64,000 nucleotides of DNA from Buxus sempervirens. Its lineage: Eukaryota; Streptophyta; Magnoliopsida; Buxales; Buxaceae. A program made the translations under genes and the position numbers. Below the pieces are notes generated by a model that searched no databases, had not been told where the DNA came from, and was given only the letters and a program-made list of their open reading frames with translations. Position 1 is the first letter of the stretch. Each line of letters starts with the position of its first letter. The stretch is taken from assembly GCA_947561395.2 (NCBI GenBank), contig OX387187.1, positions 19,387,829 to 19,451,828 of the forward strand, written 5' to 3'. This document shows positions 10,339 to 22,194 of the stretch, piece by piece.

Positions 10339-12649
10339 TGTGAGACATGGAAATGTCACCTGAGATGACTTCCGATATCCTCACGCGGGGATCAAAAAAA
10401 TGAAGAGTCGCCACCATCCAAGTTAAGGTGTGGATGGACACCAAAGGGTTCATAAAAGCCAAATAGAGCCAAAGTAGCTCTAATATAAGGAAAAATCCAA
10501 AGATCAGGTAAGGGGAATTATTTATGAGCAGGGGAAGGTGTTAGGCACCCCCACTCATCCGTCTAAGACGGTTGCCACATGCTTGCTCATGCTAAGGATT
10601 GTTTGCTAATAAAAATAAACAAAGGATGCTTAAAATAAGCAAAAATGTATGTGATTATTCTACATGAGTAATCCAATGAACTTGGGCTCTCCTCATAGAT
10701 ATACCACTTTAGGATTTCATGAGTGAAGGAAAATCCAATTAAAATTTGAAGAAAAACCAATTCAAGGCAAATCTGGAAAAATTAGATTATAAGAACATGA
10801 AAGCTTCTATTAACCATAAATCACTCGATTTAACTTCAAATCCAATGAAACCAAAGCCATTTGAAAACTGGCATGAAGTAGAATATTCAGTAAAAAAATC
10901 AGCTCAATCCGATTTAAAACGAGAGAGAAATCCACATCTGAAATCTGTTGTTTATAACTCGGAAAAAGTGGTGAGTAGGCATTTTCAAAACCTTATTCGT
11001 GGAGTTTGGCTTTATAAAAATCCATGAAAATTTACATGGATGAAGTATGTGGTGCCACCTTTCCAAAGAGCTAAGCCTCACACCAAACTCCATCCGGATG
11101 TGGTTTGTGTACTCTCTTGAACAGGCCTAGAAGACCACAGATTAGCTCTGGACTATGCCAGCGAGCAGCTCTGAGTCTATCAAGCACACATGCCACAAAA
11201 CAGATCAAAATCTGCTGAAACCAGTTGGAAATGAAAATAGACTCCTCAAGGAAAACTCAGAAACTGAAATCACTCAAATGGATTAAAATTGAGCGAATGG
11301 TGCACCATTAAAGCGACAAGTTCAACAATCTGGGCTGAACTAACTTACAGACTTTGAACAGATGGTGTCAAAATTTGGCTTCATAAAAGTAAATGAAAAT
11401 TTTCAGATATAAACTAGACATGCTCATCTATCACATGTCTTTGGAATCACTCAAAAATTCATCCGGAGGATGAACTTATAAGCATTCTAAGACAGGCCAC
11501 AGATGCTGCCCTGTTTTGAAGATTTTTGAAGAAAAAGCCAAACTAGTGCATGTGTGCAAGTGAATTCGACCAAAACACTTGAAAATCAACAAAAACAACC
11601 TCATGAAGTTCTAGAATTCATTCTGAAGCCAATAATTTCGGATTTCCCGTATTAAACATGGAAATCCCAGATCTAGCTTATTTGATGAAAATAGTGAAAA
11701 GTGTGTGAATAGGTGGAAATAAATTTTCTAGGAGAAGGCTGGAATCCATTGCTATTGAGAGCAAGGATTCGCACAATCTCTCCAGAAGCAAATGCATAAA
11801 CATCAGAAAAATCACCCATAGGCTCAAAATAACCAAATAGCATGCTCTTCATCATTTGTAGGTTCTAAGCCTAAAGGATCCATTCCATCTTTCTTTTCCC
11901 TCAGCTCTCTCTTCACGTTTTACGGCTAGAGAGGATTCCAAGGTACTTTGGAAGAGGTTTGGGGCTACAAACAAGCAAATCAGGCCTTACACTACAGAAA
12001 AGTAGAAGTAGGGAGTTGGAATTGTAAAGGAGAAGCTGGAAATCTAAAGAGAGCTTTACCTTAGGTAGCTTGAGTACTTGAGTAGACAATCCGACAGAGG
12101 TTCCCTTCTTCTTGCAGAGCTTCAGATTATCAGCCATTTGCAAGAGGAGGACCCCTCTATTTATAGGCAAAGCCAAGGGTAGAAAAGTCCCAAGTGTATG
12201 CCAAAGAACTCTTTTAGATTATTCCAATTCTCCTTAAAGGCTTGAATTGGAGTAACTTAGCAAGTTTCGGAGGGTGAAATAGGGAGTTCAGTGCGGTTTC
12301 CACAGAACCGTCACTCTATGTGCGGTTTCTATGCAAATTCACCTTAACCGCATATACAGGGCGGTTCCAATTCAGTTACGCTCGTCATGATTGCTGTCGA
12401 CGTGGCTCAAAGGCCAAAGCTTCTAGAAGCCACGTGGCAGCTCACGCAAGAAGCATGAATATCAACCGTGTTGTGTGTGCGGTCGCAACCGCACATACAG
12501 GGCGGTTGAGACCAAAATGACAAAAAACCGCATATTCAGTGCGGTTGGCACCTTTTTTGAGTGTTTGACACATGTCAAGGCTCAAACACAACATTTAAAG
12601 TTCTTTTTGAGTGTTCTCCCATATTGAAGTGCAATTTGGGGTGTCTACA
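10339..12649 (-). mobile_element. 3' LTR of Tat-like element A
   Basis: On the minus strand it starts TGTAGACACC at 12649 and ends ATGTCTCACA at 10339, giving TG...CA ends and a length of about 2.3 kb. It interrupts PSY exon 6. The five bases before it, CTACA, are the expected target-duplication copy; the partner lies outside what can be seen. A TATA box on the minus strand lies near 12153-12166. Paired GC-rich motifs lie upstream of it at 12290-12550. A polypurine tract abuts 12649, which marks this as the 3' LTR. Near the 3' end of the LTR is GGTGGCGACTC, also found at the same place in the LTRs of elements B and C. Confidence 0.85.
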
Positions 12650-12667
12650 ACTGCCCCCTCTTCGCTG
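12650..12667 (-). promoter_or_regulatory. polypurine tract of element A
   Basis: The minus strand reads AGCGAAGAGGGGGCAGT directly before the LTR start. This is the expected plus-strand primer site for reverse transcription of an LTR element and fixes the element orientation. Confidence 0.75.
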
Positions 12668-12989
12668 GAATTGAAATCAATTAACAGCAGAGAGCAACAA
12701 GACCCGCAAATTGCACTTCCCCAGATCATGTCCATTCAATCCTGACTTGCAAGAACTCCAAAATATGATTTTTGGAAAAAGAATTTGTTTAGAAGATTTG
12801 ATGAAAAGTCCCTAACTTTAAGGGGGAAATCCTCTTCTCGCGTCCCACAGAGCACTCGTGGCTATGAAGTGAGATTTGAGCAAATTTTTAAAACAAAAGT
12901 TGATAGGGTGGTGTTTCTTGCAATTCACAACTATCTTGGACACAAATCTCTTGAAAGAGAATGGAAAAAGTTTTGAAAATCCATTTTTT

Positions 12990-13438
12990 GGTGCAAACCG
13001 TACTGAACGTGCGGTTTTTGACAATTTAAATATTAACCGCACTGTGTGTGCGGTTTTCTAGGTTGCATATAACCGAGACCGCGACTGCGACTCTTCACTT
13101 TGCCTTTGCAAAAACCCTTGAACTCCGAAGCTTGTCTTGTTCTTCTCCTACCGCACCTTGTCTCCGGCTTTAATCCCTTCTTCTCCGGCGACGTCATCTC
13201 CTCCAGCGATCTCTGTTTCCCGGCAGCATTGCTCTTCTCTGACGTTTTCGAACGTCTGCAACCTTCGGCGGGGATTCGAACAACTCCCCTTTCTGCCGTG
13301 CTTTGACCACTGTCTGGGCTGTGAGATTCAGGGCGACTAGGAACCTTCCTCAACCACCATCTCAATCTCCTGCCGTTGGAATTCCGGTGAGGCCGAGAAT
13401 TTTTTCTTGCAACAAAACTTAGATTTCACCTAACGCAG
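12990..13438 (+). promoter_or_regulatory. promoter and non-coding first exon of the antisense PMD gene
   Basis: Two paired motifs (AACCGTACTGAACGTGCGGTT at 12998-13018 with the last base trimmed by me to its core, and AACCGCACTGTGTGTGCGGT near 13036) lie just before a C/T-rich transcribed-looking stretch. A strong donor CAG|GTAAGT at 13438/13439 pairs with the acceptor TGTAG at 14389, directly before the ATG. That makes 13439-14389 a 951-base 5' UTR intron. The transcription start is inferred, roughly 13070-13100. Confidence 0.5.
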
Positions 13439-14389
13439 GTAAGTGGCCGAGCCCCTTTTCTGTGAACATTCACTCCAAGCTTTAGTATCTTGATTCACTG
13501 AGTAAATGATCCTGGTTCATGTATAAATCTGATCTCCTGTTATTGATTGAAATGCACTTTCGATTTCAAACTTGCTCATATTCTGATTGCTTCTTTGCAG
13601 CACTTTATCTTAAGTTTTCACTTCGATTGCAGTGTGATTTTCTTGATTTTGATCACTTGAGCATTTGGTGTGTTCAGTCACAACTGATTTTTTTGAATGC
13701 TGGCTATTTTCTGAACATGTTCTGACTTATTGCTAAGCTTTCCCTGGTTCTGTTTTGTCAACCATTAATTTGAGCTGAACACTTGGATTCTTAGTATGAA
13801 TTGGTTTTGGACCCAATTGATGTTGCCACCTTATCGAACCGTTCTAGTACGAAATCTTGGATTTACTTCTACACAGGTTCGAACTTGTTTAGGCATATTT
13901 TGTTACTAGGGTGCCAACATGAATAGGATACCACTTCCTGTTATTTGGATCATGCCTTGATTACCCTTAATTGCTTTCCTTCTGTGATCCTGAAAATGAA
14001 ACAAATTCAGCAGTTTAAGGACCTTAAACAATTGGTAGACACATCCAAAATTTAAACATTTTAGAAATCAGCTAGGAATTTTAAAGCTTCTTTCAGAATC
14101 CTCTTTTTTTTCTTTTTGCATATAAGAAAGACATATAGGAATTATGTTTCCTGTATATAATTCTTATATATACAGAAGTAATAGTAAAAAAAAGAAAACT
14201 AATAAAGACAAAAAGAAACTAAATCCTGATTCGATTGGGCACTTTTGAAGTGCTTCTTCCGATTTCCTTTTTCCTGCAATTTGAACAAACTAATTAGATG
14301 CATAATAAAAACAGTAAAGAAAAATAAAAAAATTATGACTTTGAATGTAAGGAATATAATGAATTTCTCCCTGTAATTTGATCCTGTAG

Positions 14390-17178
14390 ATGGCCCGCAC
14401 CCGTCGCACTTCTCGGGGTCCCGTAGATGAGCCTTCATCTTCGAGGGTTCGGAGGGACCCGGCCGATGTGGCATCCTCTTCTAGGGCCGAGCAAGACCAT
14501 GATCTTTCTTCTCCCAGCAGTCTGGAGGCTTCAGATTTAGATTCTGGAGTGTCCTGGGGTTCGCAGGAGCCGACTCCTGAGGTATTCTATCTTCTTTTCA
14601 AAAACCAGATCTCGCTTTTACCACATTCAACCTGAACCCCTCCTATTTGCATTTCTAGCCAGTTGCCGAGGTTCAAGGTCGCAGGGGAGCTCGCCGCAGA
14701 GATAGGGCAGGGGCCCGGGCGACTCGCGTTGCCGTTCTTGAGGGGATAGCGGATCAGATCCGAGACACCCCTCTTCTTTATGATTTGAGGATGCACCCTT
14801 CTGCGGGCGTCAGGGTAGACATTTCTCTTGTTTACCCGTCTTCTCATTATCGCGGGAGCTGGGCCCTTTTTGCTGATGTAGTGGCCGTATGTTCGACTCC
14901 TTTGCGTCGAGAGATGGGTCGTTTTGGATTTGGCCCCTTCATCACCATCACCGGCGTTCGTCAGGATCGACCTTTGATTGCGGCTATGATGGAGCGATTT
15001 TTCCCAGAGACCCTGAGCTTCCACTTGCCTGATGTAGAGATTGGGATTCGTCCCTCTGATTTCGTTCTTATCACCGGGATTAGGATGACTGGAGATGTCA
15101 TCACTGAGTTAGATAGGCCGGCCGATTTGAAGATTGACGAGCTGTTGGGATATGATGAGATGCCTGTGGAGGCGTGGGATAGGAGTAGGATTACTCGCAT
15201 TTCCCGGACCTGGTTGAGGAAGACTTTCTTAGAGAGGGGATACAGTACCCTGGCAGCGGAGCATCCCCGTTTTTCAGTGGCCTTCCGCTTCCTTTTCCTT
15301 TTGATGATGGGGTCGTGCTTCTGCTTGGAGGACACCACCTCAGTTAGTCCCCATTTCCTGAGTCTTATCCGAGCTTTGCCTCGAGCAAGGGACTATGCCT
15401 GGGGCCAGCTTGTTTATGGCACCCTGTTGGCGGGCCTGCGGCGAGTGGTTTCTGGCCTGTTTTCTCCCAGAGGGGCTGGAGTTGGTTGCAGGTTTTTCTG
15501 GCCTTTTCTGCAGGTATGAATTCATTTCTTCTCTCTTTTTCTTTCTTTTCTTTTCTTTTCTTTCTCTCTTTTTTTTTTCTTTTTCATGCTTATCTCTTTT
15601 TCTTTTTTTTTCAGTTTTTTGCTTGGGTCTACGTGGCCCACTTTCGTCCGACTTCCACATTGCCCGAGGGGACATTCCCTGTGGCTCGCAGATGGAGTCA
15701 GATTAGGCGCGACTCAGAGAAGAGTCGCCCTAGGTCAGCCAGGGCTCACCTGGACAGGACTTTTAGGAGAGAGGTAAACACCTTCCTCTTTTCTCTCCTT
15801 TTTTTTTTCCTCTTTTTGCAAGAATCTGACATTTACCTTTGTTTATCTTCAGCTATCTGTCCCTCGTTTAGACGGCCTGCATGATGAATTGGCTTTTCAG
15901 CCATTCGTGGATGAGGCCTTTGCTCTAGATCAACGGCGCCAGAGGTACCCGTTCTTTATCGGGCAGTTGGGTAGCATGTGGTACCTCGGCGAGCGCTTCT
16001 TCTTCCAACACACTGGCGAGCTCCGGATCCCTGTGGCTCCTCCAGATACCACACCCATCACCCCTCCTGATCCATTTGACTCGGCTCATTTCGGCGATTG
16101 GGAGGCAGGAGATGCCCTTTTAGCCGAGGGTGACTATGATACCTGGTTCAGGCAGGTCTCAGTGGGTTGTCTTATGCAGCGCATGCCCGTTCGAGGTGGA
16201 GTTACTGAGATTGGAGGGGTGGTGATCCGCCTATATGACACGACGGTATAAATCTCCTCCTGCTTTATTCTTTTTTAGCTTCTTCCTTGTTTGAGATTGC
16301 TGATATCCCTTTTCTTCTCATTTCAGGAGGCTCAGCTAGGGGAGATCCGATCACGATATGCGGATTTGGAGCGTCAGTTGGCTGAGAGGGATGCTGCCAT
16401 AGCTGAGAGTGATGTCATCATCACTGGGCAGGCCGCTCTTATTGCTGACTTGCGGGCCCAGTTGGCCAGAGCTCAGAGCCAGGTGGGGCCTTCAGGAGCC
16501 CAAGTCATCCTTCTATCCTTTTCAATTTCTGCATTTTATCTTTTCTGCTTCTGATCAATCTTTCTCTGCTTTCAGGAGGATGTGGCCGCTTCACCGTCTA
16601 GTTCCCACACCTTGTCCTTTTCCTTAGGGGCTGCAGAGATCCCAGAGAGAGATATTGAGATGGCGACCGAGGCTACTTCTGCTGCTGCAGTTCCTGAGTT
16701 AGCTGAGCTGCCAGAGATTGTGCCCCTACCTGAGACTGCTCCTGCGCCTGAGACTGCACCTATGGATGATCCTGTGATTGTCACGGAGCCAGTGGAGGGT
16801 GACTTAGAGGTTCCCGCGATTCCTGAGGCAGCTGAGCCCGCGAGGGAGGAGGATGTGCCTGGTGTAGCTGAGCTTGAGGTAGTAGAGATGCGTGGGGCCG
16901 CGGACCCCATAGACGTTGATTCATCTCCTGCTGCTGAGGATTCTCAGATTTTGGATCTTGTCCCTTTGGCGACAGACACTTCCGTTTCTTGCTATATGGA
17001 TCTTACCCGTGACGATCCAGACGATCCAGTTCCAGCCTCTTTCGTTGAGCCGGCGCCTCCTGCAGATCCAGTGCCTTTTGTTGGGCCATCTACTCTTGAT
17101 GAGCCGTCCTCTCCTGCTAGCCCACGCTTCTCAGATCATTTCTTCATCCGACGGCGACAGCGAGGGGGTGGGGATTGA
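14390..17178 (+). CDS. plant mobile domain (PMD/MAIL-like) gene, antisense in element A
   Basis: Six coding exons joined by GT-AG introns: 14390-14581, 14659-15513, 15615-15773, 15853-16245, 16327-16482 and 16576-17178. All are in phase 0 and give an open frame of 785 residues ending in TGA. The second exon carries the plant mobile domain signature: ETLSFHLPDVEIGIRPSDF, ITGIRMTGD, and later RDYAWGQLVYGTLLAGLRR. A helical, probably coiled-coil segment lies in exon 5 (RYADLERQLAERDAAIAESD). The tail is acidic and Pro/Glu-rich. PMD proteins such as MAIN and MAIL1 act in the nucleus in gene and transposon silencing. Members are also known as extra antisense ORFs between pol and the 3' LTR of Tat-lineage elements, and the position and orientation here fit that. 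It appears whole; expression cannot be judged. Confidence 0.8.
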
Positions 17179-17349
17179 CCTGTATCAGATAGATTAGGAT
17201 TAGGATTTTTCATTTGATACTTGCATATATGAAACATGATGTATTCTATTTGCATTTGTATGAAAGGAGGTGATTTATTCATTTTTTTGCTTCTTTTATT
17301 ATTTTTTTTGCTTTTTATTTGCTTCTTATCATGATACAAATGTTATACA
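17179..17349 (+). other. 3' UTR and end of the antisense PMD unit
   Basis: AT-rich sequence with AATGTT/ATGATGTAT-type plant polyadenylation context directly after the PMD stop. No other feature was seen before the next promoter-like block. Confidence 0.35.
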
Positions 17350-17394
17350 GGTAACAGGTATTTTTGGGAAACCTGACTTATTAAAAGAAAGAGG

Positions 17395-17560
17395 AAAAAC
17401 TGTTTTTGTGCAAAAACCGTTCATACATGGCGGTTATGCCAGAACCGTACTTGTCCCGCGGTTTTTAAACTCCGCGGGAATGCAACCGCACATTTGGTGC
17501 GGTTCAGGCACAACTGTTCTGAGTATGCGGTTTTTGCCATTTTGTAATTTTAAAGCCGCG
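17395..17560 (+). promoter_or_regulatory. hairpin-motif promoter block before the antisense DUF7745 fragment
   Basis: Paired motifs AACCGTTCATACATGGCGGTT, CCGCGG...CCGCGGG and AACCGCACATTTGGTGCGGTT (each about 20 bases) occur in 160 bases. They end about 100 bases before the ATG at 17664. The arrangement copies that upstream of the PMD gene and in LTR U3 regions. Confidence 0.45.
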
Positions 17561-17663
17561 AATCGCGGGCAGAACGTCACTTTGACGTATTGCTTAAGTC
17601 AGAAACCCCCTTTTCGGCGATCTTCTCTCTACTAGCTGCCTTTAATCCATTTTTGACCATTAA

Positions 17664-18020
17664 ATGGCTTCTGATTCAGCTTCTGCGCCTTATTCATCCT
17701 CTGTACCTGAAATATCAACCTCCAGACCAAGCATTAGATCCAAACCTCCAAATTTAACGAGATATGCCCTTGTAGATACTTGTTATGAGAAATGGGTTGA
17801 CTCAATGACCCATCAAGACAAAATAGATTGGGATTTTACCAATCTAGGCCATATTCTCTCACTCCCAAAGGTTTCCCTAAAATGGGAAATCATAGAGGCA
17901 TTGATTGGGCACTAGGAACCCCAATTAAACCTTTTCAGGTTTGGGGAGAAGGAGATGACCCCTACGGTCGAGGAGGTTGAAACCATCCTCAATATTAGGT
18001 TCTCCAAGAAGGTAGTCAAC
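17664..18020 (+). pseudogene. DUF7745 accessory gene fragment, antisense in element A
   Basis: It starts MASDSASAPYSSSVPEIS and continues with YALVDTCYEKWVDSMTHQDK, GHILSLPKV and, further on, LFRFGEKEMTPTVEEVET. It lines up with ORF1 of element C at 58638 (same order: W...W, MGQTLSLLNV, LFRFGTNELTPTIEE). It reads on the plus strand, against the element. It is a broken partial copy that ends at the junction with element B. Family function is unknown; members ride in Tat-type retrotransposons. Confidence 0.6.
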
Positions 18021-18492
18021 CCACTGTGCGCGCCTGACTTCGGTCGGTCGCACTAGGTAAAAATGGGAAATTGGAGTCGCCACCGCCTGATGGGGTGCAG
18101 GCGGACACCTTGGTGCCTAGATTTTCTATTAGACTGGTCTGCGGCTTAGAGATTCTAAGTAAGTTCTCGGTTACGGTCCGGGGAAGTCCGTAGACACCCC
18201 GGTCCGCCCCGTCGAGTGACAGGTCGCATAGGTTTCCCTGGTTTGAGTCAACTTTGGTCTCTCACTTACCCGATTCCTATTCCAGCATGCACATTTGTTT
18301 AAGTCTGGCGGGACCGCCAAAGTTGTGTGGGTCCCTTTACTTGATTTTATCTTCTTAGTTAGAATGATCTGAGTCTGGTGGGGTGGGCCCCATTGGAAGG
18401 CCCACGGTATCCCTTGGTGGGCCAAGTGTGGCCCACATGTTCCTTGGTGGGCCAAGTGTGGCCCTTTGGACTTTGGTTCAATTTGACTTGAT
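18021..18492 (-). mobile_element. LTR 3' portion closing element B
   Basis: On the minus strand this piece ends ...GGCGCGCACA at 18021. It contains GGTGGCGACTCC, GGTCTGCGGC and ACACCCCGGTCCGCCCC. The same blocks in the same order occur on the plus strand near 57095-57325, the 3' end of element C's LTR. It is therefore LTR sequence of the element C type, attached to element B coding sequence. It is a fossil and only part of an LTR is present. Confidence 0.6.
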
Positions 18493-18493
18493 T

Positions 18494-19615
18494 TTATAGG
18501 AGTAGGTTGAAGGCTGCAAGTATATCCATCACCTCAAATGTGATGTTAAAAATATACGGTCCAATTGTAACTGGCAGTTCAACCTCCCCTAGGGAGTGTG
18601 TTTTAGAGCTATCAAAGGCTCTTATGATTCTCCCATTTTGTTTTATTTTATTTTGCTCCAGACCGAGTTTAACAAATGTTATTAACGGGCCAAAATTCAG
18701 AGCCGACCCATTATCAATCAAGACCCGGGCTATCATGCAACCCTTACTGAGCACAGCTATGTGTAAAGGATCAACATGATGGTACCCTGATGGGCTGATT
18801 TCAGTCTCAGAAAAAGTTATAACATTGTGGGATAAAATTTGCCCAACCATCCGGCCTAGTTGGTCTGGTTCAATATTTTTAGGCACATGGGCCCCCTGAA
18901 GTACCCTCAACAGAGATTCCCTATGTTTTTCAGAATTTAATAATAAATCCAGTATTGAGATCTGGGTAGGGACTTTGTTCAACTGCTCAACAACATTGAA
19001 CTCACTCTTTTTTATGATTTTAATGAGGTCAGCAGCCTCACTGTCAACTACCTGAGGGGCATCTTCCCCTACTTTAGCCTTTCCTTTGTTTTTCTCTTTC
19101 TCAGCTTCTTCATTTCCATTTTCTTTCTGTTTCTCTCCCTCACCTGTGCATTTTCCCGACCTCATCATGAGATTTACTTCTTTCTTGCTTTCAGCTGCAG
19201 GGAATGTAGTGGTAAAGGCTTCACTGTAGTTCCATGGTACAGCCGATTCAGAATAGGAAGGCTTAGGGACATTTATCACCAATGGAGGAAGTTTGGACTT
19301 GGATGTAGAAGTCTGAGTGGGAAGAACATCTACAACCAATGGTGGAAGTTGTTTTGGTTGGAGGGTTGCAGAAGTGACTGATGCATTAAGATGGTCACAG
19401 TTTATGACCAATGGTGGTTTGGACTGAATTGGTGAAGTAAAGGTGGATGGACTGCAATTGATGACCAACAGTGGTTTTGTAATGTTTAATTGGGCCATGA
19501 GGGAAGATGCTTGGTCCAAAGCAGAGCTAATGTTCTTAGCAGCATTATCATTCCCTTTTGAAATCACATTTATTTCCTTGTCCTCATTTCTTCTGTCAAA
19601 ATACACTTTGACCAT
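18494..19615 (-). pseudogene. protease region of element B
   Basis: This minus-strand frame follows gag. It has a low-complexity Lys/Glu-rich and Pro-rich N half. The C half has the retropepsin core ARVLIDNGSALN (catalytic Asp in DNGS) followed by ELPVTIGPYIFNITFEVMDI, as in Tat-lineage proteases. Reverse transcriptase and integrase are not seen next to it. Treat as a fossil that is broken. Confidence 0.7.
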
Positions 19616-19653
19616 TGTCCCTATAGGAGCAATTAATTGAGATGGGTCAAAGG

Positions 19654-21253
19654 TTATTTTATCAGAGGAAATGACCCCTGTGACATTAGATGGCCTGTCC
19701 CATGATGCTGGGGCAGCGGGTTTTGTCCAATATCAGTTCTTGGAGGATTGGGAGCCCCTGTATTGAAAGACAGGGTATTCTGGTCTAGTAAATCCTGAAT
19801 GGCGTGTTTCAACGGCCAACACTTGTCAGTAGGGTGCCCAGGTGCACCCATATGGAAATCACAAGTGGTGGAGGGATCATAATTTCTCCCCTTGGATGCA
19901 TTCGGATTGGGTTCTCTTAAGGTGATATACCCTGCTTGCAATAAAGTGGGTAGCAACTGGGATGGAGACATTGGAATAGGGGTGAAAACCCTATTTCTCC
20001 TTGCTGCGAAATAGGCATCATTTTCCTCTTTAGTAAAAACCCTTTTTTGGTCTGAGGGTGCTGCTGGAACATTAACCCTCATGGGGACCTGGGTAGATGG
20101 AGCAGATGGAGTAGGAAAGTGAGCGGGTATGTTGATTTGTATGGGCTTGTTAGGGCCAGATGGTGGCTGTACTATGTTCACCTCCCCTTCTTTCTTGTTC
20201 TCATTATTCTTTATCCCGCTTCCTTTCTTCAGATTGGGGTCTTGCTGACTAACCATGGTAGAGTGGTCAATTATCTTACCTGACCTGATCCCGTTTTCAA
20301 TTCGGTCAGCCACTTGGACTAAGGCAGCAAAATTAGTGGTGGTATGACCCACCAAATGGCTATAGAATGGTTGACCCAAGGTACTGATGAAAGTGGAAAT
20401 CATCTCCTGCTCTAGCATAGGTGGCCAAACCTGAGAGGCAGTCTCCCTCCATCTTTTGGCATACTCTCTCACGGATTCATCCCTTCCCTTACTCATCCTC
20501 ATTACATCGTACCTGTCTGGCATGATTTCTGAATTAAACCGGTATTGAGCTAGGAAGGCATCTGCTAGGTCCTTCCATCTTCTAATCTTTCCATGGTCTA
20601 GAGTGGCAAACCACCTTAAAGCAGTTCTAGTCAAGCTTCTTTGGAAGAGCTGAATCAGAACACCCTCATCTCGATCGAACTGGCATAAGGCACCACAGTA
20701 CAACTTCAGATGGCTCATGGGGCAGCCAGTGCCATCATATTTGTCTAGGTCTGGGCACTTGAACTTAGCTGGCAGGTTAACATTAGGGTACAAGCATAAG
20801 TCTTCAAAGTTGGTGCCCCCGAAGTTGTTTACCCCTTTTACTTCTCTTAGTTCGTCTTGGATCATTTCCAGTTTTTGCAGGAACTTCCTTTCAACTTCTT
20901 CCCTCATCCTTTCCTTTTCCTTAGCTTTGTCTGACTCCACTGTCTTATCCCTGATCAGTATAGGTTCAGGGATGGGTTCATAAAATGGGTTCAGGAATTG
21001 GTTGAACTGGAGGTGGAATATTGATTTGGGGTGGAGGTGCTGGGTTGGAAGTGGATGCTTGATTTTGGGCCTGCACTTGTTGGGCTTGCACAGACAGTAT
21101 GTTCTCTAGCATTCGGGCTAGTCTTGCTACTTGCTCTTGGAGCAGGGCAACATTTGGGTGAGGAGCATCAGCTTCATTCTCAATGGGATTCATGGTGCGA
21201 GCTCTTGATCTGGTTACAGGAGATATGATTGCAAGTGTATTGGTACCTGGCAA
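19654..21253 (-). pseudogene. gag of element B
   Basis: The minus-strand gag has an N-terminal piece (20978-21253; SPVTRSRARTMN, then helical) and a main piece (19654-20940). Landmarks are PAKFKCPDLDKYDGTGCPMS, LIQLFQRSLTRTALRWFATL, AFLAQYRFNSEIMPDRYDV, SVREYAKRWRETASQVWPPM, CDFHMGAPGHPTDKC (zinc-knuckle-like) and WPLKHAIQDLLD. The gag of element C (62000-63960) has the same layout with clearly different residues. Fossil, with at least one break. Confidence 0.8.
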
Positions 21254-21429
21254 AAATAAAAAGAATATATCGGTGCCAATTTAATCTCATTCACATACCT
21301 ATGAATGCCTATGTGCAAGCTGGGTGAACACGAGTTTGGATTTGTTTCTTTCTTTTTATTTATTTTTTGTTTTTTTTAGAATTGTTGGAATATTCTAGGG
21401 CTTCCAACAGGTCCTACAAAAGAAAAAGA

Positions 21430-22040
21430 TCTGAAATTCAAAGGCTTTCAGAGGCCTAGGGGTATTTTGCAAAAGGTCTGAAATTCAAAGGCTTTCAGAG
21501 GCCCAAGGATATTTTTGAAAAATTCAAAGGCTTTCAGAGGCCCAGGGATTTTTTTGAAAAAGATCTGAAATTCAAAGGCTTTCAGAGGCCCAGGGATATT
21601 TTTGGAAAAAGTCTGAAATTCAAAGGCTTTCAGAGGCCCGAGGCCCAAGGTCTGAAATTCAAAGGCTTTCAGAGGCCCAAAAAAAGATCTGAAATTCAAA
21701 AGCTTTCAGAGGCCCAAAGGATAAAGTCTGAAATTCAAAGGCTTTCAGAGGCCCAGAGGGAAAAGATCTGAAATTCAAAGGCTTTCAGAGGTCCAGAGGG
21801 GAAAGATCTGAAATTCAAAGGCTTTCAAAGGCCCAAAGGATAAAGTCTGAAATTCAAAGGCTTTCAGAGGCCCAAAGATTTTTGAGAAAAAGTCAGAAAT
21901 TCAAAGGCTTTCAAAGGCCCAAGGATAAAGTCTAAAATTCAAAGGCTTTCAGAGGCCCAAAGATCTGAAATTCAAAGGCTTTCAGAGGCCCAAAGAAAAA
22001 GATCTGAAATTCAAAGGCTTTTAGAGGCCCAAGGATTTTT
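21430..22040. repeat. tandem array upstream of element B gag
   Basis: About fifteen copies of a unit built on CTGAAATTCAAAGGCTTTCA followed by GAGGCCC and a variable A/G-rich tail, spaced about 31-50 bases. It lies between the leader and the gag start of element B. Open frames within it are by-products of the repeat. Confidence 0.9.
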
Positions 22041-22194
22041 TTTTTTGAAAATTTATTTATTTATTTATTGTTTTTTTTGGTTGTTTTTCTTCTTTTTTTT
22101 TTTGAAGCATTTTATTCAAACTCATCTCCCTTTATTATCATTTAAAGGTTAAAGGAATAGGATTTAGTTGGGAAAATTGATTAAAATGGAATTT

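Noticed and set aside
14587-15675. Antisense frames of 111-145 residues across the PMD gene
   Set aside because: Shadows of the real plus-strand exons; the Lys/Arg-rich one is antisense to poly-pyrimidine introns.
21448-21699. Minus-strand frame with repeats of GPLKAFEFQ
   Set aside because: By-product of the tandem array upstream of element B gag.
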